Assembly (NCBI GenBank): GCA_964504195.1 | Contig: CAZDDI010000009.1 | Location: 42,393 to 106,392, forward strand | DNA: 64,000 nt | Reading direction: 5' to 3' | From: CAZDDI01 sp964504195 | Lineage (GTDB): Bacteria > Chloroflexota > Anaerolineae > B4-G1 > SLSP01 | Shown: positions 14,781 through 22,412 of the stretch, one piece after another | Layout of the letters: every line of letters begins with the position of its first letter | Position numbering within the stretch: position 1 is the first letter of the stretch | Translations under genes and position numbers: made by a program | Notes under the pieces: model-generated | The model's database searches: none | Told to the model about the DNA's origin: nothing | Seen by the model: the letters and a program-made list of their open reading frames with translations, nothing else

Positions 14781-15866
14781 ATGAAATACATTGACGACTT
14801 CCGCGATCCCGTCCTGGCCCGCGCGCTGGTGGAGCAAATCCGCCGCGAGGCAACGCGCTCTGTCCGCATCATGGAGTTTTGCGGCGGGCATACCCACGCG
14901 ATCTTCCGCTTTGGCGTGCGCGAGCTGCTCGCGGATGCGGTGGAGCTCCGTTCCGGGCCGGGTTGCCCGGTCTGTGTAACCGCCTCCGCCGACCTGGATC
15001 GCGCCATTGCGCTGGCCGATATACCTGGCGTATTGCTCGCTACCTTCGGCGATATGGTGCGCGTGCCGGGGAGCAGCGGCGACCTGCAAGCCGCCCGCGC
15101 GCGCGGCGCGGATGTGCGCATCGTTTACTCGCCCGCCGATGCGGTGGCGCTGGCCCGCGAGCATCCCCAGCGCGAGGTAGTCTTCCTCGGTGTGGGCTTC
15201 GAGACCACCGCGCCGGGCATCGCTGCCGCGCTTTTGCAAGCCGAAGCCGAGCGCGTCCCCAATTTCAGCGTGCTGAGTCTGCACAAGCTCACGCCCCCGG
15301 CCACCCGTGCCATCCTTGATGCGGGCGAAGTTGCGCTCGATGGCATTCTAGGGCCGGGGCATGTCAGCGCGGTCATCGGCAGTGATGCGTGGAACTTCCT
15401 GCCCCACGAGTACGGCATCCCGGTAGCCATCTCCGGCTTCGAGCCGCTAGACCTGCTCAGTGCGATCGCGGCTCTGGTACGGGCGGCCATCCACAGCGAG
15501 CCGGCGGTCATCAACACTTATGGGCGCAGCGTGCGCCCGCAGGGCAACCCTGTCGCGCTCGACCTGCTGGCGCAAGTGTTCGAGGTGAGCGCGGCGGGAT
15601 GGCGCGGATTTGGCAGCATCCCGGCGAGCGGCCTGAGCTTGCGCGCCGCGTTCGCCCACCGCGACGCAGCCCTGCGCTTCCCCGTTGAGGTCACACCCTC
15701 CCGCGAGCCGCCCGGCTGCTGCTGCGGCGACGTGCTGCGCGGCGTCATCGCCCCGCCGGAGTGCGCGCTGTACGGGCGCATCTGCACCCCGCGCAATCCC
15801 ATCGGTCCGTGCATGGTCAGCGCGGAGGGGGCCTGTGCAGCGTATTATCAGTACGCGCTCAGCTGA
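14781..15866 (+). CDS. hypD: Hydrogenase maturation protein HypD
   Basis: A 361-residue iron-sulfur protein that, with HypC, carries the Fe(CN)2CO unit during assembly of NiFe-hydrogenase active sites. Diagnostic motifs: MEFCGGHTHAIFRFG (residues ~31-45), GPGCPVCVT with the CxxC redox pair, GFETTAPG, GPGHVSAVIGS, and the C-terminal cluster ligands PPGCCCGDVLRG, CALYGRIC and PIGPCMVSAEGAC for the [4Fe-4S] centre. All key cysteines are present. hypE follows 0.9 kb later, separated by a toxin-antitoxin pair; hypC, hypF and hydrogenase structural genes are not in the window. Confidence 0.95.
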   Translation: MKYIDDFRDPVLARALVEQIRREATRSVRIMEFCGGHTHAIFRFGVRELLADAVELRSGPGCPVCVTASADLDRAIALADIPGVLLATFGDMVRVPGSSGDLQAARARGADVRIVYSPADAVALAREHPQREVVFLGVGFETTAPGIAAALLQAEAERVPNFSVLSLHKLTPPATRAILDAGEVALDGILGPGHVSAVIGSDAWNFLPHEYGIPVAISGFEPLDLLSAIAALVRAAIHSEPAVINTYGRSVRPQGNPVALDLLAQVFEVSAAGWRGFGSIPASGLSLRAAFAHRDAALRFPVEVTPSREPPGCCCGDVLRGVIAPPECALYGRICTPRNPIGPCMVSAEGACAAYYQYALS

Positions 15867-15877
15867 AGTTTATGGGG

Positions 15878-15911
15878 TATAATAGAAATTACTAGCAGTG
15901 GATTTCTATTA
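15878..15911 (+). promoter_or_regulatory. Promoter and operator-like dyad of toxin-antitoxin module 2
   Basis: TATAAT at 15878-15883 forms the -10. It overlaps a perfect 10-bp inverted repeat, TAATAGAAAT (15880-15889) and ATTTCTATTA (15902-15911), separated by 12 bp. This position, over the -10 and start site and before the antitoxin, fits an autoregulatory operator. The AT-rich arms and lack of a T-run argue against a terminator for hypD. Confidence 0.6.
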
Positions 15912-15932
15912 GCATCAAGAAAGGATGTGGCT

Positions 15933-16235
15933 ATGCAAGAGCTAAAGCTAACCTATCCCGATGATTTAGCATTGGCCGTACAAACCATACCAGAAGAACT
16001 CGAAGCGCAAATTCGCTTGATGGCGGCGCTGAAAATGTTTGAATTGGGAAAACTCTCTTCAGGCAAGGCCGCCGAATTAGCGGGAATGTCACGGGTAGCA
16101 TTTCTGGAAGCCTGTGGTCGGTACCATGTCCCCGTGTTTGGGTATACAGGAGAAGAGGCCATTGCAGAGCTTCAACAAGACCTGAACACACTGGAAGAGT
16201 TGTTCCCATCGGCAACTGCGGGTGAAAATGCGTAA
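15933..16235 (+). CDS. UPF0175 family antitoxin (module 2)
   Basis: A 100-residue UPF0175 protein: LTYPDDLALAVQTIPEELE, then the conserved helix pair KMFELGKLSSGKAAELAGMSRVAFLE, then the tail CGRYHVPVFGYT, the most recognisable part of the family. AAGAAAGGA (15917-15925) is 7 bp before ATG 15933; a GTG at 15927 is closer than is ideal. The gene is more AT-rich than hypD and hypE on either side, which suggests later arrival. Predicted antitoxin and repressor acting on the dyad upstream. Confidence 0.82.
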   Translation: MQELKLTYPDDLALAVQTIPEELEAQIRLMAALKMFELGKLSSGKAAELAGMSRVAFLEACGRYHVPVFGYTGEEAIAELQQDLNTLEELFPSATAGENA

Positions 16236-16297
16236 TCACTTTCAACCTATAAAAGAAAATCCGGTGGCGTTATCAACCTATTGTCCTGGAGTTTAGC

Positions 16298-16786
16298 ATG
16301 AAAGTTGTTAGCGACACAGGGCCTTTGATAGCGTTAGCAAAAATTAATCATATCGCTTTGCTGCGCGGGCTATTCGACTTTGTTAGTATTCCCGTAGCTG
16401 TCCATGCAGAGCTGTTCACTAAAACTTCGCTGGAATCTCATCACCTCAATGCGGCTCTGGCACAAGGGATCATTCGCACAACGGTCTGTGATACGGTCTC
16501 TGCGGATATTTACAGCCTTATCGCGCGATTAAATAAGGGCGAGCAAGAAGCTATTATATTAGCATATCAGCACCAAGCGCTATTATTGATTGATGAACGG
16601 CAAGGGCGTCAAGCAACACGCGCCTTAGCCATTCGCATGACAGGTACCGTAGGTGTACTTTTACTAGCCAAGCAACGTGGGCTTGTTACCTCAGTGCTAC
16701 CTCTATTGCATGACTTGCGCCAATACGGTTATTGGCTTTCAGATGAAGTTCTGGCAAGTGCTGCACAACTAGCTGGGGAAGGATAA
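16298..16786 (+). CDS. DUF3368 PIN-domain toxin (module 2)
   Basis: A 162-residue PIN-domain protein with the complete acidic set: VVSDTGPLIALAKINH (first Asp present, unlike module 1), VAVHAELF, NKGEQEAIILAYQH, and LLIDERQGRQATRAL. Predicted ribonuclease toxin held in check by the UPF0175 product 62 bp upstream. The stop lies 8 bp before hypE, so the module sits inside the hyp gene order without an obvious new promoter for hypE. Confidence 0.82.
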   Translation: MKVVSDTGPLIALAKINHIALLRGLFDFVSIPVAVHAELFTKTSLESHHLNAALAQGIIRTTVCDTVSADIYSLIARLNKGEQEAIILAYQHQALLLIDERQGRQATRALAIRMTGTVGVLLLAKQRGLVTSVLPLLHDLRQYGYWLSDEVLASAAQLAGEG

Positions 16787-16794
16787 GTTTCCTC

Positions 16795-17817
16795 ATGCCC
16801 TTATCCACGAGTTCCCTCATACTTCTCGCCCACGGCAGCGGCGGATTGCTCACGCACGAGCTGATCCGCGAGGTGTTTCTCTGCCGCTTCGCCAATCCCG
16901 CGCTCGCGGAGCTGGGCGATGCTGCCGCGCTGCCCCCGCTCCCGCCGGGCCGCCTGGCATTGACCACCGATTCGTATGTGGTGCAGCCGCTTTTCTTCCC
17001 CGGCGGCAATATCGGCAAGCTGGCGGTCTGCGGCACGGTGAATGATCTCGCCGTAACCGGCGCGACGCCGCTGTATTTGACCTGCGGCTTCATTCTCGAA
17101 GAGGGGCTGCCGCTGGAGACGCTAGAGCGCGTGGTGGATGCGATGGCGGCGACGGCGCAGGCCGCGGGCGTGCAGATCGTGACGGGCGATACGAAAGTGG
17201 TGGAGCGCGGCGCAGCCGATGGGCTATTCATCAATACGGCGGGCGTGGGCGTGATCCCGCCAGGTGTGGAGCTCGGCCCGGCGCGGATGCAGCCGGGCGA
17301 CGTGCTGCTGGTCAATGGCCCGGTGGGCGATCACGGCACGGCGGTCATGCTGGCCCGCGAGGGCTTGGACTTCCGCACAGATTTGCAGAGCGATTGCGCG
17401 CCGCTCAATGGCCTCATCGCCACGCTGTTGGAGGCCGCACCCGGCAGCGTGCGCTGTATGCGCGATGCCACGCGCGGCGGGCTGGCGACGCTGCTTTGCG
17501 AGTGGGCTGAAGTCGGCGTGGGTATCGAGATCGAAGAAACCGCCGTGCCCGTGCGCGACCCAGTCCGCGCGGTGAGCGAATTTCTGGGCCTCGATCCGCT
17601 CTACATCGCCAATGAGGGCACGCTGGCGCTGGCCGTCGCGCCGGAGGCCGCCGAGACGATACTGGCTGCGCTCCAAGCGCATCCCCTGGGCCGCGAGGCC
17701 GCCATCATCGGGCGCGTCACCGCCGAGCACGCGGGGCGCGTGGTGCTGCGCACGCCCTACGGCACGCGGCGCATCCTCCACATGCTTACCGGCGCGCAAT
17801 TGCCGCGCATCTGCTAA
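16795..17817 (+). CDS. hypE: Hydrogenase maturation protein HypE
   Basis: A 340-residue AIR-synthase-fold protein that dehydrates a carbamoyl group on its C-terminal cysteine to a thiocyanate, the source of the CN ligands in NiFe-hydrogenase. Motifs: LLAHGSGGLLTHELI at the N-terminus, TDSYVV, GTVNDLAVTGA, TGDTKVV, NGPVGDHGTAVML, RDATRGGL, and the terminal PRIC with the essential last cysteine. All expected features are intact. AAGGA lies upstream in the end of the toxin gene. The EamA gene starts 2 bp after its stop. Confidence 0.95.
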   Translation: MPLSTSSLILLAHGSGGLLTHELIREVFLCRFANPALAELGDAAALPPLPPGRLALTTDSYVVQPLFFPGGNIGKLAVCGTVNDLAVTGATPLYLTCGFILEEGLPLETLERVVDAMAATAQAAGVQIVTGDTKVVERGAADGLFINTAGVGVIPPGVELGPARMQPGDVLLVNGPVGDHGTAVMLAREGLDFRTDLQSDCAPLNGLIATLLEAAPGSVRCMRDATRGGLATLLCEWAEVGVGIEIEETAVPVRDPVRAVSEFLGLDPLYIANEGTLALAVAPEAAETILAALQAHPLGREAAIIGRVTAEHAGRVVLRTPYGTRRILHMLTGAQLPRIC

Positions 17818-17819
17818 CG

Positions 17820-18731
17820 ATGCCCACGACACGCCGCTTCCCGCCCTGGTTAGGTCTGCTCATTGGCATCCTGGCGGTATCCACAGCCTCCACCTTCATC
17901 CGCCTGGCGCAGGCCGAAGCCAACTCACTGGCGATTGCGGCCTGGCGACTCACGCTGGCCTCGCTCGTCCTGGCCCCTATCGCCCTCACCCGCTGCCACG
18001 CCGAACTGCGCGCGCTTACCCGCCGCGAGTGGCTGCTGGCCGGCTGTGCCGGGCTGATGCTCACCGGCCACTTCGCCAGTTGGATCACCTCGCTGGCATT
18101 AACCTCAGTTGCCGCCTCAGTCGCGCTGGTCACAACCAGCCCGCTCTTCGTAGGCATTCTCGCGCACTTCATCTTCAAAGAACGGCTAACCCGCCCGATG
18201 CTGCTCGGTCTGCTTGTGGCGATGCTCGGCTCGGTCATCATTGGATTGGGCGATGCCGGGCTGGGCACGCACCAGCTGAGCGGCGATCTGCTCGCGCTTG
18301 TGGGCGCACTGGCAGCGGCGGGCTACTTCCTCATTGGACGGAAACTCCGCACGCGGCTCTCGCTGCTCGCTTACGTCTTCCCCGTCTATGCAACGGCGGC
18401 GGTGGGGCTATTGATCGCCGCCGTAGTTAGTGGCGCGCGGTTGACCGGGTACTCGTCCACCGTATGGCTGTGGTTAGTGCTGTTGGCGCTTGGCCCACAG
18501 GTGATTGGACATTCGGCGCTCAACTGGGCGCTGGGCCATCTGAGCGCTACCTATGTGACCCTTGTTGTCTTGGCTGAACCCCTCGGCTCGGCAGCGCTGG
18601 CCTGGTGGATTCTCAAAGAATCGCCCACATCCTCCACGCTTACCGGCGGCGCGTTGGTGCTGGCCGGCATCGTCCTGGCGAGCCTGCGCCCGCCCGCATC
18701 GCCTTTGCCCTCTGGCGAAATCGGCGTATAG
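17820..18731 (+). CDS. EamA/DMT family transporter
   Basis: A 303-residue membrane protein with about 10 hydrophobic helices arranged as two EamA repeats, characteristic of drug/metabolite transporters in the cytoplasmic membrane. Recognisable words: TFIRLAQAEANSLAIAAWR in the first helix pair, LTSVAASVALVTTSPLFV, and the second-repeat counterpart LSATYVTLVVLAEPLGSA. It is tightly placed behind hypE (2 bp) and probably cotranscribed, but that placement does not reveal a substrate; nickel or amino acid export cannot be distinguished. Confidence 0.85.
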   Translation: MPTTRRFPPWLGLLIGILAVSTASTFIRLAQAEANSLAIAAWRLTLASLVLAPIALTRCHAELRALTRREWLLAGCAGLMLTGHFASWITSLALTSVAASVALVTTSPLFVGILAHFIFKERLTRPMLLGLLVAMLGSVIIGLGDAGLGTHQLSGDLLALVGALAAAGYFLIGRKLRTRLSLLAYVFPVYATAAVGLLIAAVVSGARLTGYSSTVWLWLVLLALGPQVIGHSALNWALGHLSATYVTLVVLAEPLGSAALAWWILKESPTSSTLTGGALVLAGIVLASLRPPASPLPSGEIGV

Positions 18732-18739
18732 TCAGCTAT

Positions 18740-18915
18740 AGCGGTGGGTGAGCCTGTCGAACCCCGCCACCGGGAGGCTTCGGCAAGCTCAGCCACCGGG
18801 CTTCGGCAGGCTCAGCCTCCGGGCTGCGGCAAGCAGCGTACCCTGAGCCTGTCGAAGGGTACGCGTTACTAGAGCGAGCTGTCTTCGAGAGGCTTCGGCA
18901 GGCTCAGCCACCGGC
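18740..18915. repeat. GGCTTCGGCAGGCTCAGCC repeat cluster 1
   Basis: Several direct and inverted copies of GGCTTCGGCA(A/G)GCTCAGCC and its complement (GAGCCTGTCGAA), with CCACCGG spacers, able to fold into stacked hairpins. A second cluster with the same words lies at 31911-32065. Both occupy the spacer in front of a new gene block. No ORF is supported in 18732-18992. Confidence 0.7.
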
Positions 18916-18992
18916 GAAATTTATAGACGTTCCGCGCTACGCTGGTTTTGATTTGCGATTTGCTGATTTGTGGATTTTCAAAGGGGGGAGCC

Positions 18993-19949
18993 ATGAACCA
19001 CACTGCTGTCACCCAATTTGTTGAGCGCGTGATCCAAAACGTGGAAACGGTCATCGTGGGCAAACGCCCGCAGATCGAGTTCCTGATGACGGCGTTGCTG
19101 TGCCAGGGCCATGTGCTGCTCGAAGATGTGCCGGGCACGGGCAAGACGATGCTGGCGCGCGCCATCGCCGCCAGCATGGGGCTGGACTGCAAGCGGGTGC
19201 AGTGTACGCCCGACCTGCTGCCCAACGACATCACCGGCGTCAGCATCTACAATCAGCACAGCGGCGATTTCGAGTTCCGCGCCGGGCCGGTCTTCGTCAA
19301 TATCCTGCTGGCCGATGAGATCAACCGTGCCACGCCCCGCACCCAGGCGGCCCTGCTCGAAGCGATGCAGGAGTGCCAGGTGACGGTAGACGGGCTGACG
19401 CATCCGCTGCCCGCGCCGTTCCTGGTGCTGGCGACCCAGAACCCCATCGAGTACGAAGGCACGTTCCCCCTGCCGGAAGCGCAGTTGGATCGCTTTCTCA
19501 TGCGGTTGGCGTTGGGCTATCCCGAAGGCGACGACGAGACGCGCATGTTGCGCAACCTGCGCCAGCAGCACCCCATCGAGACCATTACGCAGGTGGTGGA
19601 GGGCGCGGAGCTGCTGGCCCTCACCCAAACCATCAGCGATATTCATGTGGACGAGACCCTGGAGCGCTACATCCTGGCGATTATCCGGGCCACCCGCGCC
19701 CACAGCGACGTGGCCCTGGGCGCGAGTCCGCGCGGCTCGCTCGCGCTCTACAAGACCGGGCAGGCGTTGGCGGCCCTGCGCGGGCGCGATTACGTCATCC
19801 CCGACGACATCAAGACGCTCACGCCGCTTACCCTGGCGCACCGACTCATCATCAAGCCGGAGAGCGCACTGCGCGGGCGCACCGCCCTGTACATCCTCGG
19901 CGAGATTCTGGAGCAGGTTACGCTCGATTTGGGGCTGGATGTGGCGTGA
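18993..19949 (+). CDS. MoxR family AAA+ ATPase
   Basis: A 318-residue AAA+ chaperone-like ATPase. Walker A is DVPGTGKTML (about residue 46), Walker B LADEINRATPR, sensor 1 ATQNPIEYEG, and the arginine-finger/sensor 2 region GASPRGSLALYK; EAQLDRFLM is the MoxR-specific stretch. AAGGGGGGAG precedes ATG 18993. MoxR proteins act with DUF58/VWA partners in maturation of cell-envelope or metal-containing complexes, and the DUF58 gene follows at 21225. The last 41 bp of coding sequence are repeated after the intervening radical SAM gene. Confidence 0.93.
   Translation: MNHTAVTQFVERVIQNVETVIVGKRPQIEFLMTALLCQGHVLLEDVPGTGKTMLARAIAASMGLDCKRVQCTPDLLPNDITGVSIYNQHSGDFEFRAGPVFVNILLADEINRATPRTQAALLEAMQECQVTVDGLTHPLPAPFLVLATQNPIEYEGTFPLPEAQLDRFLMRLALGYPEGDDETRMLRNLRQQHPIETITQVVEGAELLALTQTISDIHVDETLERYILAIIRATRAHSDVALGASPRGSLALYKTGQALAALRGRDYVIPDDIKTLTPLTLAHRLIIKPESALRGRTALYILGEILEQVTLDLGLDVA
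19900..19940 (+). repeat. moxR tail, left copy
   Basis: 41 bp encoding GEILEQVTLDLGLD at the end of MoxR. It matches 21011-21051 at 38 of 41 positions, and all three differences (GAG/GAA, GTT/GTC, TTG/CTG) are synonymous in the MoxR frame. Confidence 0.85.
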
Positions 19950-19980
19950 TCTGTGTTGGACGGTTTGTCATAGGTCTATT

Positions 19981-20991
19981 ATGTATATTGATATAAATGC
20001 CGCTGGTTGTTCAAACACCTGCCGTCATTGCGCAGTGGACGGGCATCTTCCTTGTGGCGGTTTTTATTCTCTTGATGAGCTACGCTCCATCAAAAATGAA
20101 TGGGGAGCGCTCACGATTCGCTATGAACCAACCGTACACCCAAATTTTCCTGAAATCTACAACGTTGATATAGCAACAGAGCATGGGGGCTGGCTGGTTA
20201 CGAATGGATCTGGATTAGTGCATCGAAACGACTCCCCTTCTATTTTTGAATCAATGCGCAGGATGAACGTCACTACCATTGCTTTTACCTTACATGGATT
20301 ACAAAAACATCACGATTGGTTCGTATGCAGACAAGGGGCTTTCGATGATATTGTGTTAGCTACTCGCCGAGCTAAAGAATATGGATACTACGTCAATTGG
20401 CAGATATTTGTAGACAAAATGGGGGCCGAAGGCATTTCTGAGTTAATTGAGTTGGCTATCAAGGAAACTGACGAGTTGCCATCACTAAACATCCCATACA
20501 ATCGAGTTGGTGGACGATTATGGCATTACGAAAGAATTCGTTTGACATTAAGCGATGTAGAAAAATATCACCTGGATAAATTGATAGATAATCCTGATAA
20601 AAACTTTTTGGTTAATCCGAAACGGTTGACAGCAAATATCTGGTTGCAAAAATGGTCAGATTCTCCCAATTCTAACGAATTTAAGCATCCATACGAACCT
20701 GGTTCTTGGTCACCAGATATAGCATACCCAATGCTATCTATTCGGATTGACCGTAATCGCAAGATTTATTTTGATCCGATGTGCAGTCCTCCAATTTACC
20801 TCGGGGTAATCCCAGAAGGTAAAAAGTTGATATGTGAAAGGTTAGAAAAGCTACCAATGCCTTTGTATTCTAATATCAATCCGCATGAAGTTAAACTACC
20901 CTATGATGAGCAAGAACAGCTACATCCTAGTGGTTTTAGTCTGCGGTATAAAGAAATAACCAAGAAACGTCTTGTAAAAACCGTCACCTGA
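19981..20991 (+). CDS. Radical SAM protein, AT-rich, probable insertion
   Basis: A 336-residue protein starting MYIDINAAGCSNTCRHC, with the CX3CX2C cluster (Cys10, Cys14, Cys17) that binds the [4Fe-4S] used for SAM cleavage. The rest fits a partial TIM barrel (for example TTIAFTLHGLQKHHDWF and YYVNWQIFVDKMGAEG). No SPASM cysteine set is evident near the C-terminus. ATG 19981 is chosen because the motif follows directly; the ribosome site is weak. Base composition is far more AT-rich than moxR and DUF58, and the gene separates these normally adjacent partners between two copies of the moxR tail. Substrate unknown; a peptide-modifying or metabolite role cannot be distinguished. Confidence 0.85.
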   Translation: MYIDINAAGCSNTCRHCAVDGHLPCGGFYSLDELRSIKNEWGALTIRYEPTVHPNFPEIYNVDIATEHGGWLVTNGSGLVHRNDSPSIFESMRRMNVTTIAFTLHGLQKHHDWFVCRQGAFDDIVLATRRAKEYGYYVNWQIFVDKMGAEGISELIELAIKETDELPSLNIPYNRVGGRLWHYERIRLTLSDVEKYHLDKLIDNPDKNFLVNPKRLTANIWLQKWSDSPNSNEFKHPYEPGSWSPDIAYPMLSIRIDRNRKIYFDPMCSPPIYLGVIPEGKKLICERLEKLPMPLYSNINPHEVKLPYDEQEQLHPSGFSLRYKEITKKRLVKTVT

Positions 20992-21010
20992 CAAAGCCTG
21001 CATCCGACTG

Positions 21011-21051
21011 GCGAGATTCTGGAACAGGTCACGCTCGATCTGGGGCTGGAT
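21011..21051 (+). repeat. moxR tail, right copy
   Basis: Repeats 19900-19940 with three synonymous changes and runs straight into an in-frame TAG, so it still reads as the end of a MoxR-like protein (GEILEQVTLDLGLD-stop). There is no open MoxR frame upstream of it; only the spacer after the radical SAM gene. It is either a relic of a second moxR or sequence brought in with the insertion. Confidence 0.85.
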
Positions 21052-21109
21052 TAGAGGACACTACAAAAGCCCTGAGCGCATCAAAAAGAACGTTTAGCAA
21101 ACTATTTTT

Positions 21110-21179
21110 TACCACAGAGACACAGAGAACACAAAGAAATTATAAAAAATCTCTGTGACCTCCGTGCCTCTGTGGTGAA
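21110..21179. repeat. ACCACAGAGACACAGAG palindromic repeat
   Basis: Inverted ends ACCACAGAGACACAGAGAAC and CTCCGTGCCTCTGTGGT around an AT-rich centre. Repeats with this wording are widespread in spacers of environmental bacteria. A partial relative, TTTTACCACCGAGGACACGG, is at 57911-57931 upstream of murF. Confidence 0.65.
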
Positions 21180-21224
21180 TCTTCCCCCTTTACTGTTTAT
21201 TGTGCGTAAATCCTAAGGTACACC

Positions 21225-22412
21225 ATGCGGCGACTCATTCCCTTCTTGCTCGCGCTGCTGCTGATTGCAGCGCTACTGCGGATAGAGTTCTTCTTCACGA
21301 TCCTCTACCTTTTCTTTGCCGTGTACCTGCTCTCGCGCCTGTGGATGCAGCAGGCGGTGAAGCAGCTCCGCGCCGAGCGGCGCTTCACCAACCGCGCCTT
21401 CCTGGGCGAGGCGGTCGAGGTGCAGTTGCGCATCGAGAATGCCGGCTGGCTGCCTGTGCCCTGGGTGGAGGTGTGCGATACGTTCCCGGTGGAGCTGCGC
21501 GCCCCCTCGTTCTTCCGCCAGGTGTTGCCCCTGGGCGCGCACGAGCAGCGCACCTTCCGCTACACGCTCGATTGTCGCAAACGTGGTTACTACAAAATCG
21601 GCCCGTTGCAACTCAAGACCGGCGACTTGCTCGATGCGGCGACGGCGGAGGATGTGGTAATCGCGCCGGAGCATCTCATCGTGTACCCGCAGGTGTTGCC
21701 GCTGGATAAACTGGGGCTGCCCACCCACTCCCCGCTGGTGGCGCTGCCCGCGCAGGCGCGCATCTTCGAAGACCCCGCGCGGATTATGGGTGTGCGCGAC
21801 TATCACGCGGGCGATTCGCTGCGCCGCATCCACTGGACGGCCAGCGCGAGCGCCGGGCGGCTGCTGGTGAAGCAGTACCAGCCCTCCATCGCGCGGGAGA
21901 CGCTCATCTGCCTGGATTTAGACCCCGATAACTACGAGCTGCGCCGCCGCTACACGGCCCCAGAGCTGGCGATTGTCGCGGCGGCATCGCTCGCCAGCCA
22001 TATCACTGAGCGCGAGCGGTTGCCGGTGGGCCTGGCGACGCAAGCCTTCGATCCGCTGGCCGATGCGCCGGTGACGTTCTCCTTACCTCCGCGCCGCGAA
22101 CGGGCGCACCTCATGGGCATTCTGGAGACGCTCGCGCGCGTGCAGCTGGCGGAGAAGCAGCCGCCGTTCCCCGATTTCCTGCGCCGCCAGAGTGTGGCCC
22201 GCGCGTGGGGGACAACCATTGTGGTGATCTCCGGCAGCGCGAGCGCGTCCCTCTTCGATACCCTCATCTACCTGAAGCGGAGCGGATTCGCGGTAGCGTT
22301 GCTGCTGGCGCAACCGCGTCGCCTGCCGGAGGAGCTGGAAGGCATGGCCGGGCTGGTGGGTATTCCCATCTACCCGCTCTGGAATCCGGGGGATGTAGGA
22401 GCTATACAGTGA
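21225..22412 (+). CDS. DUF58 domain-containing protein
   Basis: A 395-residue membrane-anchored protein: two N-terminal hydrophobic helices (about residues 1-35), a beta-rich region with RIENAGWLPVPWVEV, and the DUF58 core signature YHAGDSLRRIHWTASASAGRLLVKQY, followed by a VWA-like section (ETLICLDLDPDN). DUF58 proteins are the standard partners of MoxR ATPases. The next gene overlaps by 4 bp (GTGA), indicating one transcript. It probably assembles or activates an envelope component together with MoxR and the DUF4129 protein. Confidence 0.88.
   Translation: MRRLIPFLLALLLIAALLRIEFFFTILYLFFAVYLLSRLWMQQAVKQLRAERRFTNRAFLGEAVEVQLRIENAGWLPVPWVEVCDTFPVELRAPSFFRQVLPLGAHEQRTFRYTLDCRKRGYYKIGPLQLKTGDLLDAATAEDVVIAPEHLIVYPQVLPLDKLGLPTHSPLVALPAQARIFEDPARIMGVRDYHAGDSLRRIHWTASASAGRLLVKQYQPSIARETLICLDLDPDNYELRRRYTAPELAIVAAASLASHITERERLPVGLATQAFDPLADAPVTFSLPPRRERAHLMGILETLARVQLAEKQPPFPDFLRRQSVARAWGTTIVVISGSASASLFDTLIYLKRSGFAVALLLAQPRRLPEELEGMAGLVGIPIYPLWNPGDVGAIQ

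Noticed and set aside
17820..18731. EamA gene as part of a nickel-handling hyp operon
   Set aside because: It is adjacent to hypE, but EamA families do not indicate nickel transport, and adjacency alone is not enough.
18740..18915. Possible tRNA or structured RNA (GGTGGGTGAGCC.. CGAACCCC)
   Set aside because: The fold is explained by inverted GGCTTCGGCAGGCTCAGCC repeats; no cloverleaf or T-loop could be completed.
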